Shown piece after piece: positions 14,730-24,775 of a stretch of 64,000 bases of DNA. Made by a program: the position numbers and the translations under genes. The notes below the pieces were generated by a model. That model did not search any database. It was not told where the DNA came from and saw only the letters and a program-made list of their open reading frames with translations. The DNA lies in NCBI RefSeq assembly GCF_011050365.1, contig NZ_DRFV01000007.1, positions 62,001 to 126,000 on the forward strand, in the 5' to 3' direction. This DNA is from Pseudohongiella sp. (GTDB lineage: Bacteria; Pseudomonadota; Gammaproteobacteria; Pseudomonadales; Pseudohongiellaceae). Within the stretch, counting starts at the first letter, position 1; every line of letters starts with the position of its first letter.

Positions 14730-15602
14730 ATGGCAAATATTACAGCAGGCATGGTTAAGGAATTACGTGAGCGCACCGGACTGGGCATGATGGATTGCAA
14801 GAAAGCCCTGGTGGAAGCCGACGGTGACATGGACAAGGCAATTGAAGACATGCGCAAAGCCAGCGGCCTGAAAGCGGCCAAAAAAGCCGGTCGTACCGCG
14901 GCGGAAGGCATTGTTAAAACCCGTGTTGCCGACGACAACAGCTACGGCGTAATTGTTGAAGTGAACAGCGAAACTGACTTCGTTGCACGTGACGACAGCT
15001 TCCTGGCCTATGCCAACGACTGTCTGACCCAGGCATTTGACAAGAAAGAAGCGGACGTTGCCGCCCTGGCCGCGGCTGGCCTGGAGGACACCCGATCTGC
15101 ACTGGTGCAGAAAATCGGTGAGAACATCAACCTGCGTCGAGTCGCCATTCTGGAAGCAGACGTGGTGGACACCTATGTGCACAGCAATGACCGTATTGCC
15201 GTACTGGTCGCGTTGAAGGGCGGTGATGCCGCACTGGCGCGTGATGTGGCCATGCACGTTGCTGCTGCCAACCCGATGGTGGTGCGTGCCAGCGATGTAC
15301 CGGCTGATGTCCTGGACAAAGAGCGTGAAATCTACGCTGCCCAGGCTGCTGAAAGTGGCAAGCCTGCCGAGATCGTGGAAAAAATGATCGAAGGCCGTAT
15401 CCGTAAATACGTGGCGGAAATCACGTTGCTGGAACAGCAATTCGTGAAAGACCCCGACCTGACTGTGAGCGCATTGCTGAAAAAGGCTGGCGCAGACGTG
15501 GTGAGCTTTGTACGCTACGAAGTGGGCGAAGGTATCGAGAAAGAAGTGGTCGATTTCGCCGAAGAAGTTGCGGCACAGGCAGCGGCCTCTAAAAAACAGT
15601 AA
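14730..15602 (+). CDS. tsf: Translation elongation factor Ts
   Basis: A 290-residue protein starts at ATG 14730 ([27 protein letters not shown]) with GTGAGG upstream; the in-frame start at 14715 would add five residues. The UBA-like N-terminal domain is followed by [15 protein letters not shown], the EF-Tu-contacting TDFV motif, then the core and C-terminal module. EF-Ts exchanges GDP for GTP on EF-Tu. It is cotranscribed with rpsB through an attenuator. Confidence 0.97.
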   Translation: MANITAGMVKELRERTGLGMMDCKKALVEADGDMDKAIEDMRKASGLKAAKKAGRTAAEGIVKTRVADDNSYGVIVEVNSETDFVARDDSFLAYANDCLTQAFDKKEADVAALAAAGLEDTRSALVQKIGENINLRRVAILEADVVDTYVHSNDRIAVLVALKGGDAALARDVAMHVAAANPMVVRASDVPADVLDKEREIYAAQAAESGKPAEIVEKMIEGRIRKYVAEITLLEQQFVKDPDLTVSALLKKAGADVVSFVRYEVGEGIEKEVVDFAEEVAAQAAASKKQ

Positions 15603-15613
15603 GCGAAGCAATG

Positions 15614-15678
15614 GGGGACTGGGCTTCAGCTCCGTCCCCTCCCAACCACTGAGGGGACGAAGCTGAAGCTCAGTCCCC
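15614..15678. repeat. Divergent REP-like inverted repeat between tsf and pyrH
   Basis: Arms of 27 bases (15614-15640 and 15652-15678) pair with two mismatches around an 11-base loop. They begin GGGGACTG and end CGTCCCCT, related to the other copies only in the GGGGAC core. It starts 12 bases after the tsf stop and ends 24 bases before pyrH, and so can fold in a transcript that covers both genes. Confidence 0.82.
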
Positions 15679-15701
15679 GACCAGCAACGAGCTGACCTGA
15701 C

Positions 15702-16460
15702 ATGGCAAAAACTGAGAAAAAGTATAAACGCATACTGTTAAAGCTCAGTGGCGAAGCCCTGACCGGCGAAGCCGATTTTGGCATCGACCCCAAGGTGCTT
15801 GACCGCATGGCGGTAGAAATAGGCCAGCTGGTGGGTCTGGGTGTTGAAATTGGTGTGGTCATCGGCGGTGGTAACCTGTTCCGCGGTGCGGCCCTGCATG
15901 CCGCTGGCATGGAGCGGGTCACCGGCGATCACATGGGCATGCTGGCCACCGTGATGAATGCGCTGGCCATGCGTGATGCGCTGGAACGCGCCGGAATCTC
16001 TACGCGCGTGATGTCGGCCATTCCGATGAGCGGCGTGGTGGAGCATTATGACCGCCGTGCTGCCATTCGTCATCTGCGCTCCGGCGATGTGGTTATCTTT
16101 GCTGCCGGCACCGGCAACCCGTTCTTCACCACGGATTCTGCTGCCTGTTTGCGCGGCATCGAGATCGACGCCGGCCTCATCCTGAAAGCCACCAAGGTGG
16201 ATGGCGTGTATTCTGCCGATCCCATGCGTGTGCCCGATGCTGTCAAATACGATTATCTGACTTATGATGAAGTGTTGGACAAAAAACTGGGGGTAATGGA
16301 CCTGACAGCCATCTGTCTGGTGCGTGACCACGATATTCCGGTGTGCGTATTTAACATGCAGAAACCGGGATCATTATTGAATAACGTGATGGGCCAGACC
16401 GATGGTACCTTGATTGGTGTGGTTCGCCCGAACGAGTGGAGTGGCGAAAACGCCAACTGA
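15702..16460 (+). CDS. pyrH: UMP kinase
   Basis: This 252-residue amino-acid-kinase-fold enzyme opens [20 protein letters not shown] and contains GGGNLFRGA and [12 protein letters not shown]-type nucleotide sites. It phosphorylates UMP to UDP, is a hexamer activated by GTP and inhibited by UTP in the family, and feeds pyrimidine and UDP-sugar synthesis. Its length is about 10 residues above E. coli PyrH. It lies between tsf and frr in the classical order, separated from tsf by the inverted repeat. Confidence 0.97.
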   Translation: MAKTEKKYKRILLKLSGEALTGEADFGIDPKVLDRMAVEIGQLVGLGVEIGVVIGGGNLFRGAALHAAGMERVTGDHMGMLATVMNALAMRDALERAGISTRVMSAIPMSGVVEHYDRRAAIRHLRSGDVVIFAAGTGNPFFTTDSAACLRGIEIDAGLILKATKVDGVYSADPMRVPDAVKYDYLTYDEVLDKKLGVMDLTAICLVRDHDIPVCVFNMQKPGSLLNNVMGQTDGTLIGVVRPNEWSGENAN

Positions 16461-16471
16461 AGGGGATCAGC

Positions 16472-17029
16472 ATGATTGACGAGATAATCAGTGATGCCAG
16501 TGAGCGCATGGAAAAATCCCTGCATTCACTGGAGATTGCATTCAACAAAATCCGCACCGGTCGCGCCCATCCGGGTATCCTGGATACGGTGATGGTGTCG
16601 TATTATGGCAGCGATACGCCGCTGAACCAGTTGGCCAATATCACTGTCGAAGAAGGGCGTTTGCTGGTTATCGTGCCCTGGGAACGGGCACTGATCACGG
16701 AAGTGGAAAAAGCCATTCTGAAATCCGACCTGGGCCTGAACCCGTCCAACAATGGCGAATCCATTCGTCTGCCGATGCCGGCGCTGACGGAAGAAACCCG
16801 GCGCGAGTACACCAAGCAGGCGAAGAGTGAAGCTGAGAATGCCCGTGTGGCAATTCGCAACATTCGCCGCGATGCCAACGGTACCATCAAGGATCTGCTT
16901 AAGGACAAGGAGATCAGTGAGGATGACCAGCACCGTGCTGAAGATCGTATACAGAAGCTGACCGACAAGTACATTGCGTCGGTCGAATCGACGTTTAGCG
17001 CGAAAGAAAAAGACCTGCTGTCTATCTGA
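16472..17029 (+). CDS. frr: Ribosome recycling factor
   Basis: The 185-residue protein from ATG 16472 (MIDEIISDASERMEKSLHSL) is the same length as E. coli RRF; an in-frame start at 16436 inside pyrH is rejected because the AAGGGG site fits the later ATG. The IRTGRAHPGILD and IRRDANGTIKDLLKDKEISEDD blocks are characteristic. With EF-G it splits post-termination ribosomes. Gap to pyrH is 11 bases. Confidence 0.97.
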   Translation: MIDEIISDASERMEKSLHSLEIAFNKIRTGRAHPGILDTVMVSYYGSDTPLNQLANITVEEGRLLVIVPWERALITEVEKAILKSDLGLNPSNNGESIRLPMPALTEETRREYTKQAKSEAENARVAIRNIRRDANGTIKDLLKDKEISEDDQHRAEDRIQKLTDKYIASVESTFSAKEKDLLSI

Positions 17030-17080
17030 GCGGTGGACGGCACGACAGCTCAAGCCATGGATGCGAGAGGAGACGTCTAA

Positions 17081-17845
17081 ATGGAACAGGTCCCGACAAA
17101 AGGCCAGCCCCGGCATATCGCGGTTATCATGGATGGTAATAACCGCTGGGCCAAGGCCCGCGGGCTGCGTGGCAGCGCCGGCCATCGCGCCGGTGCCGAG
17201 GCGGCGCGTGAAGTCGTTTATGCCTGTGCCGACCTCAATATCGAACATCTGACCCTGTTTGCTTTCAGTAGTGAGAACTGGCTGCGCCCGAACAAGGAAG
17301 TGCGCGGCCTGATGGCGCTGTTTCTGAGCGTCCTTCAGCGCCACGAGATCAAACAGATGCACGAGCGCAATGTGCGGCTGCGTTTTATCGGCAACCGGGA
17401 CAGCTTTTCGCCGCGACTGCAAAAAAACATGAATGATGTGGAAAAACTGACAGCGCACAACACTGGCATGGTAGTGACCGTGGCTGCCGATTACGGTGGC
17501 CAGTGGGACATCAGTCAGGCCTGTCAGCGCATCGCCGGGCAAGTGCAGACAGGCACGCTGCAGGCTGCCGACATCACGCCCGACACTGTCCAGCAGCATG
17601 TTTGCCTGGCCGATGCGCCGCCGCCGGATCTGTGCATTCGCACCGGAGGCGAGATGCGAATCAGCAATTTCCTGTTGTGGCAATTTGCCTACACCGAACT
17701 GTATTTCTGCGACACTTACTGGCCCGACTTCGACGCCGGTTCGCTGCAACTGGCGCTGGCTGACTTCAGTCGTCGCAAGCGCCGCTACGGCGGGCATTCG
17801 GACAGTGACGAGATCACCATGGCCGAGGGGACAGAGATTGCTTAA
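17081..17845 (+). CDS. uppS: Undecaprenyl pyrophosphate synthase (cis-prenyltransferase)
   Basis: The 254-residue protein has the cis-prenyltransferase opening HIAVIMDGNNRWAKARG with the catalytic Asp, SSENWLRP, and the C-terminal RTGGEMRISNFLLWQ signature. It condenses isopentenyl diphosphate onto farnesyl diphosphate to make the C55 carrier for peptidoglycan and O-antigen. A GAGGAG site precedes the ATG. It overlaps cdsA by 8 bases. The DUF368 gene at 42.4 kb likely recycles its downstream product. Confidence 0.97.
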   Translation: MEQVPTKGQPRHIAVIMDGNNRWAKARGLRGSAGHRAGAEAAREVVYACADLNIEHLTLFAFSSENWLRPNKEVRGLMALFLSVLQRHEIKQMHERNVRLRFIGNRDSFSPRLQKNMNDVEKLTAHNTGMVVTVAADYGGQWDISQACQRIAGQVQTGTLQAADITPDTVQQHVCLADAPPPDLCIRTGGEMRISNFLLWQFAYTELYFCDTYWPDFDAGSLQLALADFSRRKRRYGGHSDSDEITMAEGTEIA

Positions 17846-18743
17846 ACAGCGTGTACTGACCGCCATAGTCATGTTGCTGGTGTTGTATGCCGGCACTGCC
17901 TGGTTATCACCGGTCATGTTCGCCGGCTTCCTGAGTTTGATACTGCTGCCCGCGTTGCTGGAATGGGGGCGTCTCATGGGCCTGGTGCGTGATCGCGAAC
18001 GGCTGGTCTTTGTGCTTTGTTTTACCGCCATTCTGTCGCTGGTGATCTGGTTTCTGCTGACACCTGATACCGGTAGCGTGCAGCAGACCGGCCTGTTCCT
18101 GACCTCCAGCCTGACCCTGAATGTAACCGGTGTGGTTATCATCAGCCTGTTGGCGGTGATGTTCTGGACCGGCGTTTTCTATTTTCTGCGCCGCTACCCC
18201 AGACGTCAGGAGTACTGGCAGGCGCGCTGGCGCATCGGCCTGATGGGGCTGGCCTGTCTGCTGCCCACCTGGGTTGGTTTTCTGTACCTGAAAGTTCTGG
18301 CGCCATCCGGGCTGCTGGTCCTGATTCTGGTGGCACAGGTCAGCGTTGTTGATATTGGCGCGTATTTCGCCGGACGCGCCTGGGGCAACCGTAAACTGGC
18401 ACCTGACCTGAGTCCGAAAAAAACCTGGGCCGGATTCTGGGGCGGTGTCAGCAGTTGTGCGGTGTTGACACTGTGTCTGCTGGCCTGGGTGCATACCGAA
18501 TATCAGGCCCTGTCAGCGCTTACCTGGCTGCTGCTGTTGTTGGCGGCGCTGTTGCTGGCGGTGTTCTCGGTCATTGGCGATCTGTTTGAAAGCATGCTGA
18601 AGCGCCATCGCGGCATCAAGGACAGCGGGCGCAGCCTGCCCGGCCACGGTGGCGTGCTGGATCGCATTGACAGCCTGGTCGCTGCCACGCCGATTTATGT
18701 GCTGGCGCTGGCGCTGTTGAGCGCAAGGCTCGAGGTGTTATGA
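17838..18743 (+). CDS. cdsA: Phosphatidate cytidylyltransferase
   Basis: I place the start at TTG 17838 ([19 protein letters not shown]), with GAGGGG upstream and overlapping the end of uppS; the open frame continues upstream but only out of frame with uppS sequence. The 301-residue protein has about eight membrane segments and the CDP-diglyceride synthase signature ending [33 protein letters not shown]. It makes CDP-diacylglycerol from CTP and phosphatidate at the inner membrane, the precursor of all phospholipids. Its stop overlaps the dxr start (ATGA). Confidence 0.94.
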   Translation: MLKQRVLTAIVMLLVLYAGTAWLSPVMFAGFLSLILLPALLEWGRLMGLVRDRERLVFVLCFTAILSLVIWFLLTPDTGSVQQTGLFLTSSLTLNVTGVVIISLLAVMFWTGVFYFLRRYPRRQEYWQARWRIGLMGLACLLPTWVGFLYLKVLAPSGLLVLILVAQVSVVDIGAYFAGRAWGNRKLAPDLSPKKTWAGFWGGVSSCAVLTLCLLAWVHTEYQALSALTWLLLLLAALLLAVFSVIGDLFESMLKRHRGIKDSGRSLPGHGGVLDRIDSLVAATPIYVLALALLSARLEVL

Positions 18744-19948
18744 GCCAGGCCATCAACCAGACTGCCAGCCAGTCCATCACCGTACTTGGGGCGACCGGTT
18801 CCGTGGGCACCAGCACGCTGGATGTCATTGCCCGTCATGACCAGTTCCGGGTCTACGCTTTAAGTGCGCACAGCAATACTGCGCTGCTGCTGAGTCAGTG
18901 TCTGCAATTTGAGCCGGTCTACGCCGTGCTGACCGATGAAAACGCTGCCGAGGCGCTGCGCCTGCAATTGCACAAGGCCGGTTCGGCAACCGAGGTGTTG
19001 TGGGGCGTGGCGGCACTGGAGAAAATAGCGTCCGATGCCGCAGTTGATGTGGTGATGGCGGCGATTGTTGGCGCTGCCGGCCTGCGGCCGGCACTGGCGG
19101 CGGCGCAGAGCGGCAAAAAAGTCCTGCTCGCCAATAAAGAGTCGCTGGTCATGGCCGGTGAGCTGTTCATGCAGGCTGCCGTGCAAAGCGGGGCGGTGAT
19201 TCTGCCCATCGACAGTGAGCACAATGCCATCTTTCAGTGCCTGCCGGCGCCGGCGCAATCCAAGCGCGGCAATCTGGCCGGGCAGGGCGTGCGCAAGGTA
19301 TTGCTGACGGCCTCGGGTGGCCCCTTCCTGCATACCCCGGTAGACCAGCTGCACACGGTGACCCCGGCGCAGGCCTGCAAACACCCGAACTGGGACATGG
19401 GCCGCAAGATCTCCGTGGATTCGGCCACCATGATGAATAAAGGTCTGGAGTTTATCGAGGCGTGTTATCTCTTTGACCTGGCGCCCGCTGCAGTCGAGGT
19501 GGTGATTCACCCGCAAAGCATCGTTCACTCCATGGTGGAATACACCGACGGATCGGTGCTCGCGCAATTGGGCAGTCCGGATATGCGGGTGCCGATTGCC
19601 CATGCCCTGGCCTGGCCGCAGCGCATTGAATCCGGTGCAGATTTCCTGAGTCTGGTGAAAAGTCCTGATTTGCAATTTCTGGCTCCTGATCTTGCGCGTT
19701 TTCCATGTCTGGCGCTGGGCATGGAAGCCGCCGGGCAGGGCGGTTACGTGCCCACCTGCCTGAACGCCGCCAATGAAATTGCGGTTGCCGCCTTCCTTGC
19801 CGGGCAGATCCGGTTTACCGACATTCCGCGCATTATTTCCGACACCCTGGCGCAAATAACTTGTCGCCAGCCGGTCTCTATCGCTATGATTCAAAAGCTG
19901 GATGCCGAGGCGCGGGCTGTTGCCTGTGACATCGCAGCGGGGTTGTAA
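18740..19948 (+). CDS. dxr: 1-deoxy-D-xylulose 5-phosphate reductoisomerase
   Basis: This 402-residue enzyme has the NADPH site [17 protein letters not shown] near residue 15, the [11 protein letters not shown] motif near 133, the metal-binding [11 protein letters not shown] near 155, and the [17 protein letters not shown] block. It converts DXP to MEP, the committed step of the non-mevalonate isoprenoid route, supplying precursors for uppS. ispD and ispF lie 20 kb downstream. Start overlaps cdsA. Confidence 0.97.
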   Translation: MSQAINQTASQSITVLGATGSVGTSTLDVIARHDQFRVYALSAHSNTALLLSQCLQFEPVYAVLTDENAAEALRLQLHKAGSATEVLWGVAALEKIASDAAVDVVMAAIVGAAGLRPALAAAQSGKKVLLANKESLVMAGELFMQAAVQSGAVILPIDSEHNAIFQCLPAPAQSKRGNLAGQGVRKVLLTASGGPFLHTPVDQLHTVTPAQACKHPNWDMGRKISVDSATMMNKGLEFIEACYLFDLAPAAVEVVIHPQSIVHSMVEYTDGSVLAQLGSPDMRVPIAHALAWPQRIESGADFLSLVKSPDLQFLAPDLARFPCLALGMEAAGQGGYVPTCLNAANEIAVAAFLAGQIRFTDIPRIISDTLAQITCRQPVSIAMIQKLDAEARAVACDIAAGL

Positions 19949-19950
19949 CT

Positions 19951-21336
19951 ATGTTTGAAACGCTATTTACCAATATTCTTGCCCTTATCGTTACATTGGG
20001 CATTCTTGTCACCATCCATGAATTCGGTCACTTCTGGGTCGCGCGTCGCTGCGGCGTCAAAGTGTTGCGCTTTTCCATCGGCTTTGGCCGTGCGGTCAAG
20101 ACCTGGCATGGCAAGGACGGCACCGAGTATGTCATCGCCCCCATTCCCCTGGGGGGCTACGTCAAGATGCTGGGCCAGGACGATACCCAGGCCGGCGGTG
20201 GCGATATTCCTGACTCGGAGCGCCACATGGCGTTCAACTTCAAGCCGTTGTGGCAGCGCTTTGCCGTTGTTGCGGCCGGCCCCATGGCCAATTTTCTGCT
20301 TGCCATTGTGGTGTTCTGGCTGATCAACGTGGCCTACGGCCTGAAGGGTGTGGCGCCCGTTGTATCCAATGTGATGGATGACTCGCCGGCCTATGCTGCC
20401 GGCCTGCGCGCCGGCGATGAAATTGTGGCGGTAGACGGTGTTGATACCAATATCTGGCAACAGGTCACCATGCAGCTGCTCAACCGCCTGGGGGAAACCG
20501 GTGAGCTGGTGGTCAGCGCGATTCCGGCCAATGCGGTTGATGCGCGTGATTATGTGATTCCGGTGCAGAGCTGGGAGTCGCGCACCGCTGAACCCAATCC
20601 GCTGGCCTCACTGGGCATTGTGCAATATGAAATTCCGCCGGTGATTGACGGTGTCGTGGCCGGTGGCCGCGCCGAGCAGGCCGGTTTTGAGCCCGGTGAC
20701 CGGGTGTTGAGCGCCAATGGCGAACAGGTCAGAAGCTGGACGCAATGGGTGGAAATGGTGCGCGCTCATCCGGAACTGGCGCTGGATGTTGTTGTCCAAC
20801 GCGGTGCAACACAACAGGCACTGACCGTGACGCCGCAGGGCAGCGATGCCGATGGCGTGGCAATTGGCACCATCGGGGCGTACGTTGAACCTTATGATCT
20901 GTATGGCAGTCTGCCGCCGGAGATGCGCCGGGAGATCTCCTACAACCCGCTGACCGCGATAGGGCCGGCGTTGCAGGAAACCTGGGACAAATCGGTGTTT
21001 GTGCTGGATTCGATCAAGAAGATGGTGATTGGCCTGATTTCCGTGAAGAATATCAATGGCCCCATCACCATCGCGCAGGTTGCCGGAGAGACCGCCAGCT
21101 ATGGACTGGAAGTCTATCTCGGCTTCCTGGCAATACTGAGTATCAGCCTGGGTGTGCTTAATCTGCTGCCGATTCCCGTGCTGGATGGCGGGCATTTGTT
21201 GTATTACACCATAGAGGCTATCATACGCCGTCCTGTGCCAGAGCGGATCCAGGCCATGGGACTACAAATGGGCCTGTTGATGATTGGCGGTATTATGATG
21301 CTGGCGATTTATAATGACGTGGCAAGGCTGCTGTAA
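19951..21336 (+). CDS. rseP: Site-2 intramembrane zinc protease RseP
   Basis: The 461-residue protein has HEFGH at 23-27 in the first membrane segment, two tandem PDZ domains (around 110-290), and the LDGGH-type metal motif in LPIPVLDGGHLLYY near 410. It cleaves the anti-sigma factor RseA within the membrane after DegS and so releases sigma-E; it also clears signal-peptide remnants. It is directly upstream of bamA, one of the main clients of sigma-E control in E. coli. Confidence 0.96.
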   Translation: MFETLFTNILALIVTLGILVTIHEFGHFWVARRCGVKVLRFSIGFGRAVKTWHGKDGTEYVIAPIPLGGYVKMLGQDDTQAGGGDIPDSERHMAFNFKPLWQRFAVVAAGPMANFLLAIVVFWLINVAYGLKGVAPVVSNVMDDSPAYAAGLRAGDEIVAVDGVDTNIWQQVTMQLLNRLGETGELVVSAIPANAVDARDYVIPVQSWESRTAEPNPLASLGIVQYEIPPVIDGVVAGGRAEQAGFEPGDRVLSANGEQVRSWTQWVEMVRAHPELALDVVVQRGATQQALTVTPQGSDADGVAIGTIGAYVEPYDLYGSLPPEMRREISYNPLTAIGPALQETWDKSVFVLDSIKKMVIGLISVKNINGPITIAQVAGETASYGLEVYLGFLAILSISLGVLNLLPIPVLDGGHLLYYTIEAIIRRPVPERIQAMGLQMGLLMIGGIMMLAIYNDVARLL

Positions 21337-21409
21337 AAAAGACGCTGTCAGGACATGTATCCAGACAACCATCCAACTATTCATACAGACCCGGGCATTA
21401 AAGAATTTC

Positions 21410-24145
21410 ATGATTAGATACAGTCTCAGCGCTTTCCTGACCATCGGACTATGTACTGCTGCCCAGGCGCAGCCCCTTCTTCCGGCGCTTCAGGGTCAGC
21501 CTGAACAACCATCGGCGCAACAGCCGCTGTCACAGCAGCAGAGTTTTGTCATCAGTGATATTCGCATCGACGGCCTGCAGCGAATCTCCCCCGGCGTCAT
21601 GTTCAGCCTGCTGCCAGTCAGCATAGGCGACATCATGCAGCCGGGCATGACCGGCCCGATTATCCGGGCGGTAACCGAATCGGGTTATTTCGAAGAAGTG
21701 GAAGTGGCACGCGAAGATGACGTCCTGCTGCTGACAGTGTTGGAACGGCCCTCGGTCAGCGAGATCAATATCGAAGGCAACCGCGTTCTGCAAACCGAAG
21801 ACATTCTGGAAAACATGGCGTCGGCCGAGATTGTGGAAGGCGGCATTTTCACCCGTGCCACGCTGGAAGCCATCCGTCAGGGCATTCAGGAAGTGTATTC
21901 TTCCCGTGGCCGCTACGGCACCACCGTAGATATCGAAGTGACCGAACAGCCCCGTAACCGGGTGGCCATCGACATGACGGTCAATGAGGGCGAGGAAAGC
22001 CGTATCCGCGACGTCAACCTGGTGGGCAACACCACCTACGGTGACGAAGAGCTGACCGATCTGATGGATCTGGGCACCAAACCCTGGTATCTGCCGTTCA
22101 GTAGCCGTGACCGCTACTCGCGTGAGCAGCTGTCCGGTGACATTGAACGGGTAACCTCCTACTACCTGGATAATGGTTTTGCCCGTTTTAATATTGATTC
22201 CACGCCGGTCACCATTACCCCGGACAACGAAGAGATTTATATCACCATCAATGTCAGCGAAGGCCAGCAGTATGAAATCAGCCGCGTTGACCTGGTAGGT
22301 GATCTGGTCAACGCCGAAGCGCTGCTGCGGGCCTACACGCTGGTGGGGCCGGGCCAGACCTATTCGCAGGCGCTGATTACCGCCAGTGAAGAATACATGA
22401 CCCAGATTCTGGGCAACCTGGGTTACGCTTTTGCCACGGTCGAAGGGGTGCCCACGGTTAACGATGACGAGCAAACCGTGGAAGTGATCTTTTACGTGGA
22501 GCCGGGTGCCCGCACCTATGTCAATCGCATCAACTATCGTGGCAACGTTTCCACCGCAGATGAAGTGCTGCGTCGGGAAATGCGCCAACTGGAAAGCGCA
22601 CCGGCATCCAGCCAGCAGATAGAGCTGTCCAAAATCCGTCTGGAGCGGCTGGGGTATTTTTCCACGGTTGAAGTGGATACGGTGGAAGTGCCCGGCACCA
22701 CAGACCAGATTGATGTCGAGTTCGATGTGGAGGAGCAGAGCTTCGGTAGCATCTCCTTCAGTGTCGGTTCCGGCGGCGGCGGTGACTGGTTTGTGTCCAC
22801 CGACCTGCAGGCGGAAAACTTTCTGGGCACCGGCCGCACCGTGGCCGTGGGCCTGAACCGCAGCTATTTCCAGAGCAGTGCGCGTTTTGCCTATGTTGAC
22901 CCGTACTTCACGCCCGATGGCGTCAGCCGCGGGTTTAACGTGTTCCTGCAGAAACAGGATTCGCCGTTCAACATTGCCAGCTTCTCCACCACATCGTATG
23001 GCGCATCATTGAACTTCAGTTACCCGATCAGTGAAATTCAGCAGATCGGTTATAACGTGGGTTATACCCATACCGAGCTGTCCTCGGGTGGTTTGTCGGT
23101 GCAGGAGATCGAAGCCACGCCGCGCGTGAGCCTGAACGATCGCTACCTGATCCGGCCCGCCAACAACAATCCGTGGACAGGTCCGGTGGTGGACGCGATT
23201 ACCGCGCCGATCTCGAGTCTGCCACCGGAATATCGCGGTGTGCCGACCGACCCGGGTTTTATCGACAAGTACGGCACCACGTTTGACAACTTTACCTTTA
23301 CCACCAACTATGTCTACAGCACATTGAACCGTGGTCAGCTCGCAACCCGCGGTACGCAGCACCAGGCAGCTTTTGAAATCACCGTGCCGGGCAGTGATCT
23401 GGAGTATTACCGCGCGACCTATACCGGCCAGTATTACAAGCCGATTTACGGCGATGACTGGGTGTTCCATCTGCGCACCAACCTGGGCTACGGCAATGGT
23501 TACGGCAGCACCGATGACATGCCTTTCTTCCAGAACTTCTTCGCCGGTGGTCTGGCCTACAACGGCGTCGTGCGTGGTTATGACGAGAACAGTCTGGGTC
23601 CGCGCAGCACTGATCCGCGGACAATCTCGCCGCAGCAGGCGGGATTGCTCAAGGACGCAAACGGCAATATCGTGCTGGGCCCGGGTGGCTCGGCATCATA
23701 TGATGGTTCCATTGCCTATCCGACGGTGCCGGTATTCGACAACAACGGCCAGCCGGTGCTGGATGCCGATGGCAACCAGCAGGTGCAGCTGGCAGTGGAA
23801 AACTACAATCTGAATCGCCGTGATCGCGATTCCTTTGGTGGCAATGTGCTGACCACGCTGACGGCAGAGATTCTGTTTCCGCTGCCTTTTGTGCAGGATC
23901 GTGGTGGCGTACGTTCAAGCCTGTTCCTGGATGTTGGCAACGTGTTCTCCACCAATTGCAGTGCATCGCAGGAACGTCTGGGTTGTGGCAACTTTGATGC
24001 CAGTGAATTGCGCTATTCGGCCGGTGTTGGTGTCACCTACCTGTCGCCGTTCGGGCCGCTGACCTTCTATCTGGCAGCGCCGCTGAAGAAGGGCGAAAAT
24101 GACAGAACCAAGACCTTCGATTTCACCATTGGTGCCGGGTTCTGA
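21410..24145 (+). CDS. bamA: Outer membrane protein assembly factor BamA
   Basis: From ATG 21410 a signal peptide (MIRYSLSAFLTIGLCTAAQA) is followed by five POTRA domains (about 45-445) and the 16-strand barrel; the frame extends upstream into the rseP end but that start would destroy the signal peptide. The loop 6 VRGY motif is near residue 721. The product is 911 residues, about 100 more than E. coli BamA, mostly because of a Gly/Asn/Asp-rich insert after VRGYDEN (about 730-800). BamA inserts beta-barrel proteins into the outer membrane. skp follows. Confidence 0.96.
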   Translation: MIRYSLSAFLTIGLCTAAQAQPLLPALQGQPEQPSAQQPLSQQQSFVISDIRIDGLQRISPGVMFSLLPVSIGDIMQPGMTGPIIRAVTESGYFEEVEVAREDDVLLLTVLERPSVSEINIEGNRVLQTEDILENMASAEIVEGGIFTRATLEAIRQGIQEVYSSRGRYGTTVDIEVTEQPRNRVAIDMTVNEGEESRIRDVNLVGNTTYGDEELTDLMDLGTKPWYLPFSSRDRYSREQLSGDIERVTSYYLDNGFARFNIDSTPVTITPDNEEIYITINVSEGQQYEISRVDLVGDLVNAEALLRAYTLVGPGQTYSQALITASEEYMTQILGNLGYAFATVEGVPTVNDDEQTVEVIFYVEPGARTYVNRINYRGNVSTADEVLRREMRQLESAPASSQQIELSKIRLERLGYFSTVEVDTVEVPGTTDQIDVEFDVEEQSFGSISFSVGSGGGGDWFVSTDLQAENFLGTGRTVAVGLNRSYFQSSARFAYVDPYFTPDGVSRGFNVFLQKQDSPFNIASFSTTSYGASLNFSYPISEIQQIGYNVGYTHTELSSGGLSVQEIEATPRVSLNDRYLIRPANNNPWTGPVVDAITAPISSLPPEYRGVPTDPGFIDKYGTTFDNFTFTTNYVYSTLNRGQLATRGTQHQAAFEITVPGSDLEYYRATYTGQYYKPIYGDDWVFHLRTNLGYGNGYGSTDDMPFFQNFFAGGLAYNGVVRGYDENSLGPRSTDPRTISPQQAGLLKDANGNIVLGPGGSASYDGSIAYPTVPVFDNNGQPVLDADGNQQVQLAVENYNLNRRDRDSFGGNVLTTLTAEILFPLPFVQDRGGVRSSLFLDVGNVFSTNCSASQERLGCGNFDASELRYSAGVGVTYLSPFGPLTFYLAAPLKKGENDRTKTFDFTIGAGF

Positions 24146-24245
24146 CGTCACAATTTATTTCGGTCTGTACCAGACCACAATGATATACTGCGCGGCTATT
24201 GCGGTAGTCGGCTTTTTATAACGCGGAAAGTACGGAGAGTACATA

Positions 24246-24758
24246 GTGAAGACAATGAACAAGTTACTGATTATGGCCACTATGCTGTTGACCAGCAGCG
24301 TGGCATTTGCCCAGGCGCCGACCATAGGCATTATCGATCTCGAGCAGGCCCTGTTCGGCTCTGAGGCAGCGCAGGAACTGGAGGCAAACACCCGTTCAGA
24401 GTTCGGTGCCGACGAGCAGCGTCTGGAGCGTCTGAACACGGAATTGCGGGAAATCATCGAGCGCGCGCAACGCGATGAGTCCATTCTCAGCGAAGCAGAA
24501 ATGCGCGATATGAATTCGGATGCCGAAGAAAAGCAGGCACAGATGCAGGTTATTGCCGAGCGACTGCAGGGTGCCTGGCAGCAGCGCCAGCAGGCCTTTG
24601 TTGAGCGCATGCGTCAGAGCCTGGGTCAGGCCATTGAAGCTGTCGTGGAAGAGGGCGGCTACGATGTCGTGCTGAATGCGGAATCGGTGGCCTATTTTGA
24701 TAATGCCTACAACATCACCACTCTGGTGACGGCCAAACTCAACGAAATGGCGCAATAA
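24246..24758 (+). CDS. skp: Periplasmic chaperone Skp (OmpH)
   Basis: A 170-residue protein from GTG 24246 (GGAG site nearby; a second start is ATG 24255) has a signal peptide ending SVAFAQA and a long charged coiled coil at about 50-130. This is the tentacle architecture of the Skp/OmpH trimer, which holds unfolded outer membrane proteins on their way to BamA. Sequence identity with E. coli Skp is low by eye, but length, architecture and the bamA-skp-lpxD order support the call. Confidence 0.9.
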   Translation: MKTMNKLLIMATMLLTSSVAFAQAPTIGIIDLEQALFGSEAAQELEANTRSEFGADEQRLERLNTELREIIERAQRDESILSEAEMRDMNSDAEEKQAQMQVIAERLQGAWQQRQQAFVERMRQSLGQAIEAVVEEGGYDVVLNAESVAYFDNAYNITTLVTAKLNEMAQ

Positions 24759-24775
24759 TACCGGCTTGCCGGTAT
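24758..24775 (+). promoter_or_regulatory. Hairpin over the first lpxD start codon
   Basis: ATACCGGC and GCCGGTAT pair perfectly with a TT loop. The ATG at 24774 lies partly in the 3' arm, so initiation there would need the hairpin to open. There is no T-tract, so it is not a full terminator. It favours GTG 24792 as the true lpxD start. Confidence 0.5.

Noticed and set aside
17828-17840. GGGGACAG near the cdsA start as another REP copy
   Set aside because: Only six core bases match and there is no inverted partner; it is coding sequence of uppS and the cdsA ribosome site.
16526-18142. A 538-residue minus-strand open frame over frr, uppS and cdsA
   Set aside because: It crosses three real genes and two gene boundaries and has no recognisable motif or ribosome site; it is a shadow frame.
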